Source: Nocardia speluncae NBRC 108251
GTDB taxonomy: Bacteria > Actinomycetota > Actinomycetes > Mycobacteriales > Mycobacteriaceae
Length of the DNA stretch: 64,000 nucleotides
NCBI RefSeq assembly: GCF_001613245.1
Contig: NZ_BDBZ01000014.1
Span: 62,001-126,000, forward strand
Direction: 5' to 3'
Positions within the stretch are counted from its first letter, which is position 1; each line of letters begins with the position of its first letter. Shown here in pieces: positions 35,315-46,197 of the stretch. The translations under genes were made by a program, and so were the position numbers. The notes under the pieces were generated by a model, which saw only the letters and a program-made list of their open reading frames with translations, was not told the origin of the DNA and did no database searches.

Positions 35315-35367
35315 GCCGCCACGCCGCATTCCGAATCCCACGACCAGCCTGAAACAGGAGAAATACG

Positions 35368-35976
35368 ATGGAAGCCTTCACCGTGCACAAGGGGATCGGC
35401 GTTCCGCTGCGCCGGTCCAATGTGGACACCGATCAGATCATCCCGGCCGTCTATCTGAAGCGCGTGACTCGAACAGGATTCGAAGACGGTCTGTTCGCCG
35501 CATGGCGGGGCGACGAGGACTTCATTCTGAACACCGAACCGTACTCACGCGGCTCCGTACTCGTGGCCGGACCGGATTTCGGCACCGGATCGTCGCGTGA
35601 GCACGCAGTCTGGGCGCTCATGGACTATGGCTTTCGGGTAGTTATCTCTTCGCGTTTCGCCGACATCTTCCGCGGTAATGCAGGCAAGGGCGGTCTAGTG
35701 GCCGCACGAATGTCACAGAATGATGTCGAAATGCTCTGGAAGTTGCTCGAGGAACAGCCCGGACTGGAATTGGTTGTCGACCTCCGGACGCGCACGGTGA
35801 CCGCTGGAACCGTCGTGTTGCCGTTCGAAATTGACGACTACACGAGGTGGCGCCTGTTGGAAGGATTGGACGACATCGGCCTGACGCTGCGGCGCGGCGA
35901 TGTGATCGCGGAGTTCGAAAAGGCAAGGCCGGGTTGGAAACCAAAGACCCTTCCCGAACCTATTTCGCAGGCGTAA
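35368..35976 (+). CDS. leuD: 3-isopropylmalate dehydratase small subunit
   Basis: This 202-residue partner of LeuC carries the swivelling domain. It reads [31 protein letters not shown], then [47 protein letters not shown], the family hallmarks. An AGGAGAAA site precedes the ATG. Length and order (leuC-leuD-hupB) agree with Mycobacterium. The 3' half uses noticeably more A/T third positions than leuC, a minor oddity. Confidence 0.97.
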   Translation: MEAFTVHKGIGVPLRRSNVDTDQIIPAVYLKRVTRTGFEDGLFAAWRGDEDFILNTEPYSRGSVLVAGPDFGTGSSREHAVWALMDYGFRVVISSRFADIFRGNAGKGGLVAARMSQNDVEMLWKLLEEQPGLELVVDLRTRTVTAGTVVLPFEIDDYTRWRLLEGLDDIGLTLRRGDVIAEFEKARPGWKPKTLPEPISQA

Positions 35977-36131
35977 TGTTCTCGGCCTCTTAGTGGGGCT
36001 CGGATGAAGCGGTAGCTGTGCGTGTGCTAGGCCACATGAATTTTGGCGTGGCACATAGACTCTTGCCCATTGTGGGTTTACCGTGGTACCTAGTCGGTCC
36101 GACGACGGGCCATTAGTCTGCGGAGGATTCA

Positions 36132-36779
36132 ATGAACAAGGCGGAACTGATCGACGTTCTGACCGAAAAGTTGGGTACTGACAGGCGCACGGCCACCGCG
36201 GCAGTCGAGCATGTGGTCGACACCATCGTGCGTGCGGTACACAAAGGACAGAGCGTCACCATCACCGGATTCGGTGTGTTCGAACAGCGGAAGCGCGCGG
36301 CGCGCGTCGCACGTAATCCGCGCACCGGGGAAACCGTCAAGGTGAAACCCACTTCGGTCCCGGCCTTCCGGCCCGGTGCCCAGTTCAAGGCGGTAATCGC
36401 GGGTAAACAGAAGCTCGCGGCCACCGGCCCGGCGGTCAAACGCGGTGTCAATGCTCCTGTGGCGGCCAAGAAATCCACGGCCAAGAAGACCACGGCGAAG
36501 AAAACCACCGCCAAGAAGTCCGCCACCAAGGCGCCCGCCAAAACTACGGCACGCAAGACCGCCACCAAGGCGCCGGCCAAGAGCACCGCCGCCAAGAAGG
36601 CAGCCGTCAAGAAGGCAGCCGCCAAGACGACGGCCCGGAAGACCGTCGCCAAGAAGAGCCCCGCCAAAGCCACGGCCAAGAAGACCACGGCCAAGGCGAC
36701 CGCCAAGAAGACCCCGGCAACGAAGAAGGCGACCACCGCGAAGCGGACCACGGCGAAGAAAGCTGCGAAGAAGCGCTGA
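36132..36779 (+). CDS. hupB: HU-type nucleoid protein with Lys/Ala-rich tail
   Basis: This is a 215-residue histone-like protein. Residues 1-90 are the bacterial HU fold ([73 protein letters not shown]). From about 105 to the end comes the actinobacterial extension of [18 protein letters not shown] repeats, like histone H1 tails, which adds DNA compaction. A GGAGG site precedes the start. The 155-base AT-richer upstream region probably holds the promoter. Position between leuD and mutT1 is conserved. Confidence 0.96.
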   Translation: MNKAELIDVLTEKLGTDRRTATAAVEHVVDTIVRAVHKGQSVTITGFGVFEQRKRAARVARNPRTGETVKVKPTSVPAFRPGAQFKAVIAGKQKLAATGPAVKRGVNAPVAAKKSTAKKTTAKKTTAKKSATKAPAKTTARKTATKAPAKSTAAKKAAVKKAAAKTTARKTVAKKSPAKATAKKTTAKATAKKTPATKKATTAKRTTAKKAAKKR

Positions 36780-36910
36780 TTCGCCCTGCCGCGGATGCCG
36801 CGGAAATCCCCGACGGCTTTCCGACCCGCGAACGGTGCTCGACGAGGACCGCGTGCCGCATCTCGGCTCGCGTGCTCGCGACCTTCACAACCGAAACGCC
36901 GGACGGACCA

Positions 36911-36933
36911 GCCCCCGGGCGATCCCCGGGGGC
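36911..36933. terminator. Terminator between hupB and mutT1
   Basis: Perfect 9-base arms GCCCCCGGG / CCCGGGGGC with a 5-base loop. It lies between convergent genes and could serve both. Confidence 0.6.
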
Positions 36934-36966
36934 GTGACCGTTTCCACGGCCGTTGAGTGTTCGGCT

Positions 36967-37941
36967 CTACCCGGTCGCCGGCGCAGTATCGACCGATAGC
37001 GATCGGTCCAGGTGATCGGCGGCGATCAATCGGTCGCCCACGAAAGACAACACCCACACCGAACCCTTCCGGGTTCGGGCGGGTGACAATCGCATTCCGT
37101 CCCGCTCCGCCCACCACCGGACAAGATCCGGAACGGTGTCGCCTTGACTGCACAGTACGGGCACCGTCCGGGCGGACAGGGCCAGCGACCGGATATGCTC
37201 CCGCGCTTTCTCTGCATTCGCGGCGTATCCGATATCACCGAGCAGCGGATCCACCGCCACCTCGACCCCCAGTTCTTCGGCCAGCGGCGCCACGGTCTGC
37301 ACGCAGCGCAGCGGTTCGGCGGAATAGATTTCCCCGGCCCCGAATGCGAGCAGATTGGGCACCAGGGCGAGCGCCTGCTGATGTCCGGCCAATTCGAGCG
37401 GACGGTGCTCGTCCGGGCCGCGGAACCGGTCGCGGCGACCGGCCTTGGCGTGCCGGACCACCAGCGCGGTTCGAGTATCGGCCGGTAGCCGGGTGAACGC
37501 CCGGACGATCTGGCGATCCATCGGATACGACAGCGCCGACATCACCGTCTCCAGCGGGCACCAGGTGAGTTCGTCGACTTCGTTGTTCGCCGTGAACGCT
37601 CCGCCGGTCACCTCGGCCGTCCAATAATCGACCCTTTTCAGCCTGCGATGCCCCGGAATCGGATACGTGACCTTGCCCAGATAGCGGCCCAGCCGGGGCC
37701 GCAGTCCCGTCTCCTCCTCGGTTTCGCGGACTGCGGCCAGGACAGGGGTCTCCCCGGGATCGAGTTTCCCCTTCGGCAACGACCAGTCGTCGTATTTCGG
37801 CCGGCGAATCACGGCGATCTCCACCCGGCCGGCCGAATCGGGCGCATGGCGCCACAGCACGGTGCCGGCGGCATGAATATTGGCTGTGGTCCGAGGATCC
37901 GGATAGGACGGCGGTGTATGCGTGGTGTCCACTGCGTTCAC
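36967..37941 (-). CDS. mutT1: NUDIX hydrolase-histidine phosphatase fusion (MutT1-like)
   Basis: This 324-residue two-domain protein hydrolyses oxidised nucleotides such as 8-oxo-GTP. The N-terminal NUDIX box [23 protein letters not shown] lies at about 58-80. The C-terminal histidine-phosphatase domain starts at about 160 with LVVRHAKAG (the RHG-type motif as RHA) and continues with [22 protein letters not shown]. This fusion is the mycobacterial MutT1 type. The gene overlaps ppk by 4 bases (ATGA), so ppk and mutT1 are translationally coupled. Confidence 0.93.
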   Translation of the reverse strand: MNAVDTTHTPPSYPDPRTTANIHAAGTVLWRHAPDSAGRVEIAVIRRPKYDDWSLPKGKLDPGETPVLAAVRETEEETGLRPRLGRYLGKVTYPIPGHRRLKRVDYWTAEVTGGAFTANNEVDELTWCPLETVMSALSYPMDRQIVRAFTRLPADTRTALVVRHAKAGRRDRFRGPDEHRPLELAGHQQALALVPNLLAFGAGEIYSAEPLRCVQTVAPLAEELGVEVAVDPLLGDIGYAANAEKAREHIRSLALSARTVPVLCSQGDTVPDLVRWWAERDGMRLSPARTRKGSVWVLSFVGDRLIAADHLDRSLSVDTAPATG

Positions 37942-40130
37942 TGCTGATCCGGGCGGCGCAGCCGCATCAGCGCCACTTGATGGTCGCGGACTTCGAGCGC
38001 GTCACCGCCCGGTCCGGTATCGGCCCGATCGGGGCTGGATTGCCAATTGCCGTCGGGATCCAGTACCCAGCAGCGCGTCATCGGGTGCAAGGCCGATTCG
38101 AAGATCCCATCCAGTCGTTCCCGTAGTTTCGGGTCCTTCACCTGTGCCATGACCTCTACTCGGCGGTCCAGATTCCGGTGCATCATATCGGCGCTGCCGA
38201 TCCAGAACTCGTCCTGCGCCGCGAAGTTGAGAATTCGCGAATGCTCCAGCACTCGGCCCAGGATCGACCGCACTTCGATGTTGTCGCTCATTCCCGGAAC
38301 ACCCGGGCGTAACCCACAAATACTGCGGACCACGATCTGCACCGGAACTCCCGCCTGCGAGGCTCGGTAGAGCGCGTCGATGACCTGTTCGTCGACAAGG
38401 GCGTTGGCTTTCAGCCGAATCCGTGCCGCCGCGCCGTCACGGGCCAATTCGATCTCACGTTCGATCCGGGAGATGATTCCGGCGCGGATACCGTGCGGGG
38501 CAACCAGGATGTTGCGGTAATCGGCCTTTCTGGAATAGCCGGTGAGCGAATTGAACAGATCGGTGAGATCGGCGCCGATCTCGGGTGCCGCAGTGAGTAG
38601 ACCCACATCCTCGTACAGGCGTGCGGTCTTGGGGTTGTAGTTACCGGTGCCGATATGGCAATAGCGGCGGATGGTCGAGCCCTCGCGGCGCACCACCAGG
38701 CAGGTCTTGCAGTGCGTTTTCAACCCGACCAGGCCGTAGACGACATGCACCCCGGCCTGTTCCAGCGTGCGCGCCCACTTGATGTTGGCCTGCTCGTCGA
38801 ACCGTGCCTTGATCTCCACCAGCGCCACTACCTGTTTGCCGGCTTCGGCGGCGTCGATGAGTGCGTTCACGATGGGGGAATCGCCGGAGGTGCGGTACAG
38901 GGTTTGCTTGATCGCCAGGACCTGCGGGTCGGCGGCGGCCTGTTCGATGAAACGCTGCACGCTGGTGGAGAACGAATCGTACGGGTGGTGCACGAGGACA
39001 TCACCTTCACGCAAAGCAGCGAAAACATTGCGCGGGGTTTCCCGTTCCCCGAATGCCGGCGGGGTCGCGGGAACGTAGGGGGCGTCCTTGAGATTCGGGC
39101 GGTCCACCCCGTACACCTGCCACAGGCAGGACAGGTCCAGCAGCCCGGGAACCTGGATCACGTCCCCCGGGTCGACCTCCAGTTCGCGAAGGAGCAGTTC
39201 GAGCATGTGCTCGGTCATATCGTCGGACACCTCGAGCCGCACCGGTGAACCGAAGCGGCGCCGGGCGAGTTCGCGTTCCAGCGCCTGCAGCAGATCCTCG
39301 TCACGATCCTCGTCGACCTCGAAATCGGCGTTGCGGGTGATCCGGAACGAATGGTGCTCGACCACCGTCATCCCTGGGAACAGCTGATCGAGATGCGCCG
39401 CGATCAGCGCTTCCATCGGCAGGAACGCCGCGATCGAGGCGCCGTTACCGGAACCGGGCCGGCGCACCCGCACGAACCGGTCCACATTGTCGGGGACTTT
39501 CACGCGGGCGAAATGTTCACCACCGGTGGATTGGTCCTGGACGGTGACCGCGAGATTCAAGCTGAGCCCGCTGATATAAGGGAACGGGTGAGCGGGATCC
39601 ACGGCCAGGGGTGTGAGCACCGGGAACACCTGATCCTGGAAATGTGCGGACAACCGTTCGCGCTCGGGCTCCTGCAGATCATCCCAGTCGATGATCTCGA
39701 TACCCTCCGCGGTGAGCGCGGGCAGCACCTCGGCGAGAAACACCTCGGCGTGGCGGACGGCGAGATCCTGGGTTCGGGCCGCGATCAGCTCGAGCTGTTC
39801 ACTGGGCGAGCGGCCGTCGGCCGAGCGCACGGAAAGCCCGGTTTCGGCGCGGCGTTTGAGGCCGGCGACACGGACCATATAGAACTCGTCGAGATTCGAG
39901 GCGAAGATCGCCAGGAATTTCGCGCGTTCCAGCAGCGGCAGCGAACTGTCCTCGGCCAGGGCCAGGACACGGGCATTGAAGTCGAGCCAGCTCAATTCCC
40001 GGTTGAGATAGCGATCGGCCGGCAAACGAGGAGATCGCTCGTCGGCAGGGATCTGAGTGGCGGCCGGAGGCGGGGTGGGTAGCACCTGCTGCTGCTTGAC
40101 GGTTTCCGTATCGCTCACGCCTACGATCAT
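37938..40130 (-). CDS. ppk: Polyphosphate kinase 1
   Basis: This 730-residue enzyme reversibly makes polyphosphate from ATP. The N domain starts [22 protein letters not shown], and the head domain has [23 protein letters not shown]. The catalytic C domains carry [27 protein letters not shown] and the autophosphorylated His in [26 protein letters not shown]. Length fits Ppk1. It is followed by mutT1 with a 4-base overlap and preceded in the same direction by cofC at a 52-base gap, giving a cofC-ppk-mutT1 operon. Confidence 0.96.
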   Translation of the reverse strand: MIVGVSDTETVKQQQVLPTPPPAATQIPADERSPRLPADRYLNRELSWLDFNARVLALAEDSSLPLLERAKFLAIFASNLDEFYMVRVAGLKRRAETGLSVRSADGRSPSEQLELIAARTQDLAVRHAEVFLAEVLPALTAEGIEIIDWDDLQEPERERLSAHFQDQVFPVLTPLAVDPAHPFPYISGLSLNLAVTVQDQSTGGEHFARVKVPDNVDRFVRVRRPGSGNGASIAAFLPMEALIAAHLDQLFPGMTVVEHHSFRITRNADFEVDEDRDEDLLQALERELARRRFGSPVRLEVSDDMTEHMLELLLRELEVDPGDVIQVPGLLDLSCLWQVYGVDRPNLKDAPYVPATPPAFGERETPRNVFAALREGDVLVHHPYDSFSTSVQRFIEQAAADPQVLAIKQTLYRTSGDSPIVNALIDAAEAGKQVVALVEIKARFDEQANIKWARTLEQAGVHVVYGLVGLKTHCKTCLVVRREGSTIRRYCHIGTGNYNPKTARLYEDVGLLTAAPEIGADLTDLFNSLTGYSRKADYRNILVAPHGIRAGIISRIEREIELARDGAAARIRLKANALVDEQVIDALYRASQAGVPVQIVVRSICGLRPGVPGMSDNIEVRSILGRVLEHSRILNFAAQDEFWIGSADMMHRNLDRRVEVMAQVKDPKLRERLDGIFESALHPMTRCWVLDPDGNWQSSPDRADTGPGGDALEVRDHQVALMRLRRPDQQ

Positions 40131-40182
40131 CCCCTACGAACCGGGTGGTGTGCAGATACCGGCGGTGACTGTTATCTCTAGT

Positions 40183-40887
40183 TCACGGGGTGGCGACCGG
40201 CCCGCACACCTGGGTGACCGGTTCGCGAACACCAGCGGGCAGACCCAGTTCACGCAGGAGGGCAGCGGTCTCGACACCCGTGCCCAGCGCCCGCACGGCG
40301 GCCAGATCCGCGGCGGTATCGACATCCTGGCGCAGACCGGGCCAATCACCGGCCAGTTCGCGGGCGCCGTCGGCGCGGTGGTGGTGAGCCGAATCACGGC
40401 CGAACCGGGGTCGCAGCGGCACGCCGGACGGCGCGAACAAGGCTGCGGTGCCCGTGCCCGCATGGTCGGTCACCAGTGCCCGCAGTTCGCCGGAAGCAGC
40501 GGCCAGGACGGCTGCCAACTCACTCGGGCACAATGCGGGCAAATCGGCTTGCAACGCCAGCAGGTCGACGGCTCCGTGCCGGCCCCGCAGGGCCGCCGCG
40601 GCATCGGCGAGCGCGATATTGAGCCCGTCCGGGTCGGTACGGGCACGAGCAGGTTCGGGATGCACCTCGGCGCCGAGCGCGCGGGTTGCCTCGGCTACCA
40701 CCGGGTCCGGGGTGACGATCGTGATCGCCGCGATGGCGGGCACCTCCGCGGCCGCGCGCACGGTATCGGTGAGCATGGCCAGCACCAGCCGGGACCGGTG
40801 CGCCGGCGCGAGCACACCGGCGAGCCGGCTCTTGGCGCTGTCCAGGGATTTCACCGCGATCACGGCGTGCACGGAGTGCGGGCACAT
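40183..40887 (-). CDS. cofC: Phosphoenolpyruvate/phospholactate guanylyltransferase (F420 biosynthesis)
   Basis: This 234-residue nucleotidyltransferase joins GMP to a three-carbon acid phosphate in coenzyme F420 synthesis (CofC; FbiD in mycobacteria). The start [40 protein letters not shown] and the middle [22 protein letters not shown] are the family's nucleotide-binding pattern. [15 protein letters not shown] follows near the C-terminus. It neighbours ppk and is divergent from gpsA with only 30 bases between starts, exactly as in Mycobacterium. A PPOX F420-type enzyme is encoded at 32.5 kb. Confidence 0.92.
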   Translation of the reverse strand: MCPHSVHAVIAVKSLDSAKSRLAGVLAPAHRSRLVLAMLTDTVRAAAEVPAIAAITIVTPDPVVAEATRALGAEVHPEPARARTDPDGLNIALADAAAALRGRHGAVDLLALQADLPALCPSELAAVLAAASGELRALVTDHAGTGTAALFAPSGVPLRPRFGRDSAHHHRADGARELAGDWPGLRQDVDTAADLAAVRALGTGVETAALLRELGLPAGVREPVTQVCGPVATP

Positions 40888-40917
40888 TCCCCCATCCTGT
40901 CATGGCATTCTGGGCTG

Positions 40918-41913
40918 ATGACGAGGGCGGCGGTAATGGGTGCGGGATCGTGGGGTACGACACTGGCGAAGGTGTTGGCCGACGCGGGGACCGAGGTCAC
41001 GGTGTGGGCTCGCCGGCCCGAGGTTGCCGAGGCCCTGGCCACCGATCACCGCAACCCGTACTACATGCCCGGAGTGCAGCTACCGCCGATCGCCGCCACC
41101 AACGATCACGAACGCGCCTTGGCCGGCGCCGATATCGTGGTGCTCGCAGTGCCCTCGCAATCCCTGCGCGCGAACCTGTCGGCCTGGGCACCGGATATCG
41201 GCGGCGACGCCACGCTGCTGAGTGTGGCAAAGGGGATCGAGAACGGCACCCTGCTGCGGATGAGCGAGGTGATCGCGGAGGTCAGCGGGGCGGATCCGGC
41301 GCGGATCGCGGTGCTGTCGGGACCGAACCTCGCCGGGGAGCTTGCCGCCGGGCAGCCTGCCGCGACGGTAATCGGCTGTATCGACGCGCAGCGGGCAGCG
41401 GCAGTACAGCAGGCGTGTGTCACCAGCTACTTCCGGCCCTACACCAACACCGATGTGACCGGCTGCGAAATCGGCGGTGCCTGTAAGAATGTGATCGCGC
41501 TGGCCTGCGGGATCGCCTCCGGCATGGGGTTCGGCGACAACTCCATCGCCGCGCTGATGACCCGGGGCCTGGCCGAGATCATCCGGCTCGGCGTGGCACT
41601 CGGCGCCGAACCTGCGACTCTGGCCGGGCTGGCGGGGGTCGGGGATCTGATCGCGACCTGCACCTCGCCGCTGTCACGCAACAGATCCTTCGGTGTGGCG
41701 CTCGGCTCCGGTGGCTCGATGCAGGTCGCGCAGGAGGCCACCCACGGCCAGATCGCCGAAGGCGTGAAATCCTGTAGTTCGGTCCGCGCGCTGGCAGACG
41801 CGCATGGGGTGGAGATGCCGCTCACCGAAGCCGTCCATCAGGTGTGTCACGAAGGATTGGCCGTGCAGTCGGCACTGGAGAAACTGCTGGGGCGCCGGAT
41901 CAAACCCGAATGA
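40918..41913 (+). CDS. gpsA: Glycerol-3-phosphate dehydrogenase [NAD(P)+]
   Basis: This 331-residue enzyme makes sn-glycerol-3-phosphate for phospholipids. The N-terminal Rossmann motif is [19 protein letters not shown]. The family motifs are VSVAKGIE-type [31 protein letters not shown], the catalytic Lys in [35 protein letters not shown], and [20 protein letters not shown]. Start ATG at 40918 gives the canonical N-terminus. It is followed by ddl 55 bases later and the two are probably co-transcribed. Confidence 0.96.
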   Translation: MTRAAVMGAGSWGTTLAKVLADAGTEVTVWARRPEVAEALATDHRNPYYMPGVQLPPIAATNDHERALAGADIVVLAVPSQSLRANLSAWAPDIGGDATLLSVAKGIENGTLLRMSEVIAEVSGADPARIAVLSGPNLAGELAAGQPAATVIGCIDAQRAAAVQQACVTSYFRPYTNTDVTGCEIGGACKNVIALACGIASGMGFGDNSIAALMTRGLAEIIRLGVALGAEPATLAGLAGVGDLIATCTSPLSRNRSFGVALGSGGSMQVAQEATHGQIAEGVKSCSSVRALADAHGVEMPLTEAVHQVCHEGLAVQSALEKLLGRRIKPE

Positions 41914-41968
41914 GCACGGGTCCGGTGCGCGGGGATTATCCGGTGCCGCGAGAGGGTACCGTTCGGGC

Positions 41969-43087
41969 ATGACCCGGATCAGAGTTGCCGTCGTCTTCGG
42001 CGGGCGCAGTAACGAGCACACGGTCTCGTGCATATCGGCCGGTGCCGTCCTGCGCAACCTCGATCCGGAGCGTTACGAAGCGGTGCCGATCGGTATCACC
42101 CGGGCCGGAACCTGGCTGCTCGCCGATATCGATATCGACGCACTCGCCCGCCACGACCGGACCCTGCCGTCGGTCACCGGCGACGGTACCGAGTTGGTGC
42201 TGGCCGCCGATCCGAGCCGTGCCGGAACGCTGGTACCGCTCGATGATCCGCGGACCGTTCTCGAAACCGTCGATGTGGTGTTCCCGGTGCTGCACGGCCC
42301 GTTCGGCGAAGACGGCACCATTCAAGGAATGCTGGAATTGGCGGGCCTCCCGTACGTGGGCCCCGGTGTCCTGGCCAGCGCGGCCGGGATGGACAAAGAG
42401 TTCACCAAGAAACTGCTGGCCGCCGAAGGTCTGCCGGTGGGCGTGCAGGTGGTACTGCGGCCCGGCACCGCGACCGTCGCGCCGGCGGACCGGCAGCGGC
42501 TCGGGTTGCCGGTGTTCGTCAAACCCGCCCGCGGCGGTTCGTCCATCGGGATCACCAAGGTCACCGACTGGGCCGATCTCGATGCCGCGGTGGCCACCGC
42601 GCGCGAACACGATCCGAAGGTGATCGTGGAAGCCGCCATCGTCGGCCGGGAGGTCGAATGCGGTGTGCTGGAATTCCCGGACGCCCAGGTGGAAGCCAGT
42701 GTGCTCGCGGAAATCAGGATGCCCCAGGACCTCGCCGACGCCGATGCCGGTGAGGAACCCGCCGGGCCGGCCTTCTACGATTTCGACACCAAATACCTCG
42801 ATGACGTCTGCGAATTCGACGTCCCGGCGAAACTGGACGACGATATCGCCGAGGAGGTCCGGGCGATGGCGGTACGCGCCTTCCGGGCACTGGAATGTCA
42901 GGGGCTGGCGCGGGTCGATTTCTTCGTCACCGAGGACGGGCCCGTGATCAACGAGATCAACACGATGCCCGGATTCACGCCGATCTCCATGTACCCGCGG
43001 ATGTGGCAGGAAACCGGGATCGGCTACGCGGAACTGCTCACCAACCTTGTCGACACCGCGCTGGCCCGCGGAACCGGCCTGCGCTGA
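41969..43087 (+). CDS. ddl: D-alanine--D-alanine ligase
   Basis: This 372-residue ATP-grasp enzyme makes D-Ala-D-Ala for peptidoglycan and is the target of cycloserine. It shows [78 protein letters not shown], and [33 protein letters not shown] with the Mg ligands. Start ATG at 41969 matches the family N-terminus. It follows gpsA. Confidence 0.96.
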   Translation: MTRIRVAVVFGGRSNEHTVSCISAGAVLRNLDPERYEAVPIGITRAGTWLLADIDIDALARHDRTLPSVTGDGTELVLAADPSRAGTLVPLDDPRTVLETVDVVFPVLHGPFGEDGTIQGMLELAGLPYVGPGVLASAAGMDKEFTKKLLAAEGLPVGVQVVLRPGTATVAPADRQRLGLPVFVKPARGGSSIGITKVTDWADLDAAVATAREHDPKVIVEAAIVGREVECGVLEFPDAQVEASVLAEIRMPQDLADADAGEEPAGPAFYDFDTKYLDDVCEFDVPAKLDDDIAEEVRAMAVRAFRALECQGLARVDFFVTEDGPVINEINTMPGFTPISMYPRMWQETGIGYAELLTNLVDTALARGTGLR

Positions 43088-43137
43088 GCCGACCCGGTCG
43101 AGCCGAATCAGCACCGGGTGGACGAGCCACTGATGAA

Positions 43138-43806
43138 CTAGTTGGGCAGTTCGCCGGGATCGAGCGGCTGCGCCGGCAGGTGCGCGGTGAGAGTGTCCGA
43201 GACCGCCTGCAGCGGCGTCGGGCCGGAACCGTCGGGAACGGTGAGCGCGATATAGGTTTCGCGGTCGACAGCGAACCAAGTGGCGGTGGCCGCGGTCTCG
43301 TCGCGGACCTCGAACCATTGGACGCCGTTGACGACCTGCAGCGGGGAAGCCCGGTTGAATTCCAGCGGGCGATCCAGACCGCAACGCAGCACCACCGCGT
43401 CACCGCCGTCCGGCCGCTGCCAGGCCGCCGTCGCGGGTGGGGCGGGTTCGATCAGTGTCGAGCGGGTGAACTCACCGACGTCGGCGGGTAACGCGGGCAG
43501 TAGTGCGGTACAGGCCGGGCCGTCGGCCGCGGGCGCCGGAACCGGGCCTAGCGCCAGCGGTTCGCGTTCGGCCGGGCCGCGCAAAACGATCACGGCCGCG
43601 ACCAGGACGCCGACCAGTAGTGCGACAGGCAATGCGACCGCAGTCGCGATGAGCGCGGGAGGGTAGGGCGTGCGTTCGGGAGTCGCATCGTCCGGAGTGG
43701 TGTTCTCGAGGGTCGCGTTGTCCGGGGTCGCGTTGTCCGGGGTCGCTGCGTCTTGTGCCTCGGTGTCCGGGGTCTCCGTGTTCCTTTCGGGCGATGTCCC
43801 CGGCAT
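43138..43806 (-). CDS. DUF3515 membrane-anchored protein
   Basis: This 222-residue protein has a polar N-terminal tail of about 45 residues rich in Thr, Asp and Pro, one membrane helix at about 50-80 (PALIATAVALPVALLVGVLVAAVIVL), and an extracytoplasmic DUF3515 domain with Cys in DGPACTALLPALPADVGEF and VLRCGLDRP, plus VVNGVQWFEV. The gene lies between ddl and thiL as in Mycobacterium. The ATG at 43806 is preferred; the upstream extension is not protein-like. Function is unknown; a cell-envelope role is plausible. Confidence 0.85.
   Translation of the reverse strand: MPGTSPERNTETPDTEAQDAATPDNATPDNATLENTTPDDATPERTPYPPALIATAVALPVALLVGVLVAAVIVLRGPAEREPLALGPVPAPAADGPACTALLPALPADVGEFTRSTLIEPAPPATAAWQRPDGGDAVVLRCGLDRPLEFNRASPLQVVNGVQWFEVRDETAATATWFAVDRETYIALTVPDGSGPTPLQAVSDTLTAHLPAQPLDPGELPN
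43682..43748. repeat. 15-base tandem repeats coding ATPDN units
   Basis: Inside the DUF3515 tail the unit GGTCGCGTTGTCCGG occurs twice exactly and two to three more times with changes. It encodes imperfect Asn-Ala-Thr-Pro-Asp pentapeptides. The reading frame is kept because the unit is a multiple of three. Confidence 0.7.
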
Positions 43807-44147
43807 CCTCGACGATCCTTTCTTCGGTATTCGGGTATCGGATGAGCCGCGTCCCGACCAATGGTCGGCAACGAGCTGGTGTACCGAGTACGGCGTGGTC
43901 CGACCGCCCCTCGCACGGCATCCGATCGGGCCGTCCGGCGTGTGCTCCGCGATCCGGCCGTGGCGCGGTCGATGGCGGCAGCCGCCGAGCCCGGCCACCG
44001 GGCACAGGGTACCGTCAGTGCGGAAAGCGCTGGACGACCGGCTGTCGGCCCGGCCCCGGCTCCGGTCCGCCGGACCCGAATCCGTTCGGCCGGGCCTCCT
44101 GGCCGGCGGAGTCAGCGAATCCACCGCCCGATCGGCAGTGGCGGCGA
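43807..44147. other. Divergent promoter region, no gene
   Basis: This 341-base region separates the DUF3515 gene (minus) from thiL (plus). Overlapping open frames on both strands give Arg/Pro-rich translations without family signatures, so I do not call a gene. It should hold both promoters; no clear elements are visible. Confidence 0.4.
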
Positions 44148-45173
44148 ATGAGAAAGGTCCTGGCGATCAGCATCCCACCGACAGTGCGCGACCTGGGCGA
44201 ATTCGCCCTGATCGACCGGATCAACGCGGGCCGGGCACAGGGCCCCGCAGTCCGGCTGGGCCCCGGTGACGATGCCGCGGTACTGACCGCGGCGCGCGGG
44301 AACTACGTGGTGAGCACGGATATGTTGATCGAGGACCGGCATTTCCGGTTGGACTGGTCGAACCCGGACGAGATCGGGCGTAAGGCGATCGCGCAGAACG
44401 CGGCCGATATCTACGCTATGGGCGCCGAACCCGTGGGTTACGTGATCGGCCTGGGGCTGCCCGGGGACACTCCGGTGGATTTCGTCAGCCGGCTCGCGGA
44501 CGGATTCTGGGCCGAAGCGGAGCGGGCAGGGGGTTCTGTCGCAGGCGGGGATATCGTGCACAGCGCCCAATTGGTGATCTCGGTAACAGCCTTCGGGGAT
44601 CCGCTGGGCGATCGGCCGGTCACCCGGTCCGGTGCACGGGTCGGCGGCACGGTGGCGATCGCGGGCCGGCCGGGATGGTCCGCGGCCGGTTTCGCACTGC
44701 TGTCACAGGCCCACCAGGGTGTCATGCGCCGACACGCGGATTCGACGGCCGCGGTGGTGGTGGCCGCGGCCGCGGCCCACCGTGCACCGCGCCCGGCCTA
44801 TGACCTGGTTCGCGCGGCGATGGGCACCGCTACCCCGCCGGAAGCCCTCACCGATATCTCCGACGGGTTGCTCGCCGATCTCGGGCATCTGGCCGCCGCC
44901 TCAGGGGTCGCGGTGGCGGTGGACTCCGCCGCCTTGCGTGATCCGGACCTGCAGCTGTGCGCGGCGGAACTGGAAGCGGATGCGCGGCAATGGATTCTGA
45001 CCGGCGGTGAGGATCACGTATTCGCCGGGGTATGGGCGCCGGGGGAGGCGCCGCCGCCCGGATGGACCCTCATCGGGCGTATCGAGGCCGGTCGAGGCGT
45101 CGCCGTGGATGGTGCGCTTTATCGGGGCGCGGGGGGTTGGGAGGCCTTCTCCGGCTCGGACTCGGCGAAATAG
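44148..45173 (+). CDS. thiL: Thiamine-monophosphate kinase
   Basis: This 341-residue enzyme phosphorylates thiamine monophosphate to the active cofactor. It reads [26 protein letters not shown] (Mg/ATP site), [49 protein letters not shown], and the C-terminal [22 protein letters not shown], all ThiL signatures. The ATG at 44148 gives a slightly longer N-terminus than usual. ung follows after 26 bases. Confidence 0.94.
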   Translation: MRKVLAISIPPTVRDLGEFALIDRINAGRAQGPAVRLGPGDDAAVLTAARGNYVVSTDMLIEDRHFRLDWSNPDEIGRKAIAQNAADIYAMGAEPVGYVIGLGLPGDTPVDFVSRLADGFWAEAERAGGSVAGGDIVHSAQLVISVTAFGDPLGDRPVTRSGARVGGTVAIAGRPGWSAAGFALLSQAHQGVMRRHADSTAAVVVAAAAAHRAPRPAYDLVRAAMGTATPPEALTDISDGLLADLGHLAAASGVAVAVDSAALRDPDLQLCAAELEADARQWILTGGEDHVFAGVWAPGEAPPPGWTLIGRIEAGRGVAVDGALYRGAGGWEAFSGSDSAK

Positions 45174-45199
45174 GACCACTCACGATAGGTTGTGCGGTC

Positions 45200-45883
45200 A
45201 TGGGCACGAAACCACTCGCGGAAATCATCGATCCCGGCTGGGCGAAAGCATTGGACCCGGTGGCCGACCGGATCGCGGCGATGGGTGAATTCCTGCGTAC
45301 CGAGAACGCTGCAGGGCGCGGATATCTACCTGTCGGGGAAAATGTGCTGCGCGCCTTCCAGCACCCCTTCGAAGATGTGCGAGTGCTGATCGTCGGCCAG
45401 GACCCCTATCCCACCCCGGGGCACCCCATGGGATTGAGCTTCTCGGTGGCGCCGGACGTTTCGCCGGTCCCGCGCAGCCTGGCCAATATCTTCGCCGAGT
45501 ACAGCAAGGATCTCGGCCACCCCACACCCACGAACGGGGATCTGAGCCCGTGGTCCGATCAAGGTGTGCTGTTGCTGAACCGCGTGCTGACGGTTTCGCC
45601 GGGTACACCCGCCTCGCATCGCGGCAAGGGCTGGGAAGCGGTCACCGAACAGGCCATCCGTGCCCTGGTGGGCCGGAACGAACCGCTGGTGGCGGTCCTG
45701 TGGGGTCGCGATGCCGGCTCGTTGAAACCGGCGCTGACCCAGGCCGAGGTGCCTTGTATCGAATCTGCGCATCCGTCACCGCTGTCGGCGTCGCGAGGAT
45801 TCTTCGGTTCGCGTCCGTTCTCCCGGGTCAACGAACTCCTGGACGGACTCGGCGCGGAACCGGTGGACTGGCGCCTGCCCTGA
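45200..45883 (+). CDS. ung: Uracil-DNA glycosylase
   Basis: This 227-residue family 1 enzyme removes uracil from DNA. The water-activating motif [18 protein letters not shown] includes catalytic Asp68. [20 protein letters not shown] follows, then VLWGRDAG, and the DNA-intercalation loop [18 protein letters not shown] with His191. It lies 26 bases after thiL, as in Mycobacterium. Confidence 0.96.
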   Translation: MGTKPLAEIIDPGWAKALDPVADRIAAMGEFLRTENAAGRGYLPVGENVLRAFQHPFEDVRVLIVGQDPYPTPGHPMGLSFSVAPDVSPVPRSLANIFAEYSKDLGHPTPTNGDLSPWSDQGVLLLNRVLTVSPGTPASHRGKGWEAVTEQAIRALVGRNEPLVAVLWGRDAGSLKPALTQAEVPCIESAHPSPLSASRGFFGSRPFSRVNELLDGLGAEPVDWRLP

Positions 45884-45918
45884 CAAGGCGTCGAAGAAAA
45901 ACAAGTGAGGAGCACACC

Positions 45919-46158
45919 ATGAATATGCGCGGCATCACCGCCACGCTCGCGCTGGGCGCCGCCGCCCTGTCCGGCGCCGCCGGGGCGACGGCCGGAGCGG
46001 CCCCGCTGACCCTGCAACCGGCCCAGCCGGTCACCGAACCCGCACCGGTCGCCGAGGATTTCACCTCGTCCGGTTCGTCCACGATCTCCGCGTCGGTGAA
46101 CGCCAAGGGCGCATGCCTGTTCCAGCGGACCCTCAGCGCCATGGACCTGGACTGCTGA
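45919..46158 (+). CDS. Small secreted protein
   Basis: This is a 79-residue protein with a signal peptide (MNMRGITATLALGAAALSGAAGATAGA, cleavage near AGAA-P) and a mature part of about 50 residues. The mature part is Pro/Thr/Ser-rich and ends with two Cys 16 apart (GACLFQRTLSAMDLDC), possibly a disulfide. A strong GTGAGGAG ribosome site lies 8 bases upstream of the ATG. It follows ung by 35 bases, and may ride on the same message. I recognise no family. Confidence 0.7.
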   Translation: MNMRGITATLALGAAALSGAAGATAGAAPLTLQPAQPVTEPAPVAEDFTSSGSSTISASVNAKGACLFQRTLSAMDLDC

Positions 46159-46197
46159 TTTTGTTCGTTCGTACGGCGTAACGCCGGCATATTTGCG

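Noticed and set aside
36450..36770. Repetitive DNA with AAGAAGACC-type units
   Set aside because: It is the Lys/Ala tail of HupB, explained by the protein.
43807..44151. 96-codon plus-strand frame and minus-strand extension of DUF3515
   Set aside because: Both are compositionally biased and overlap each other in the divergent promoter region.
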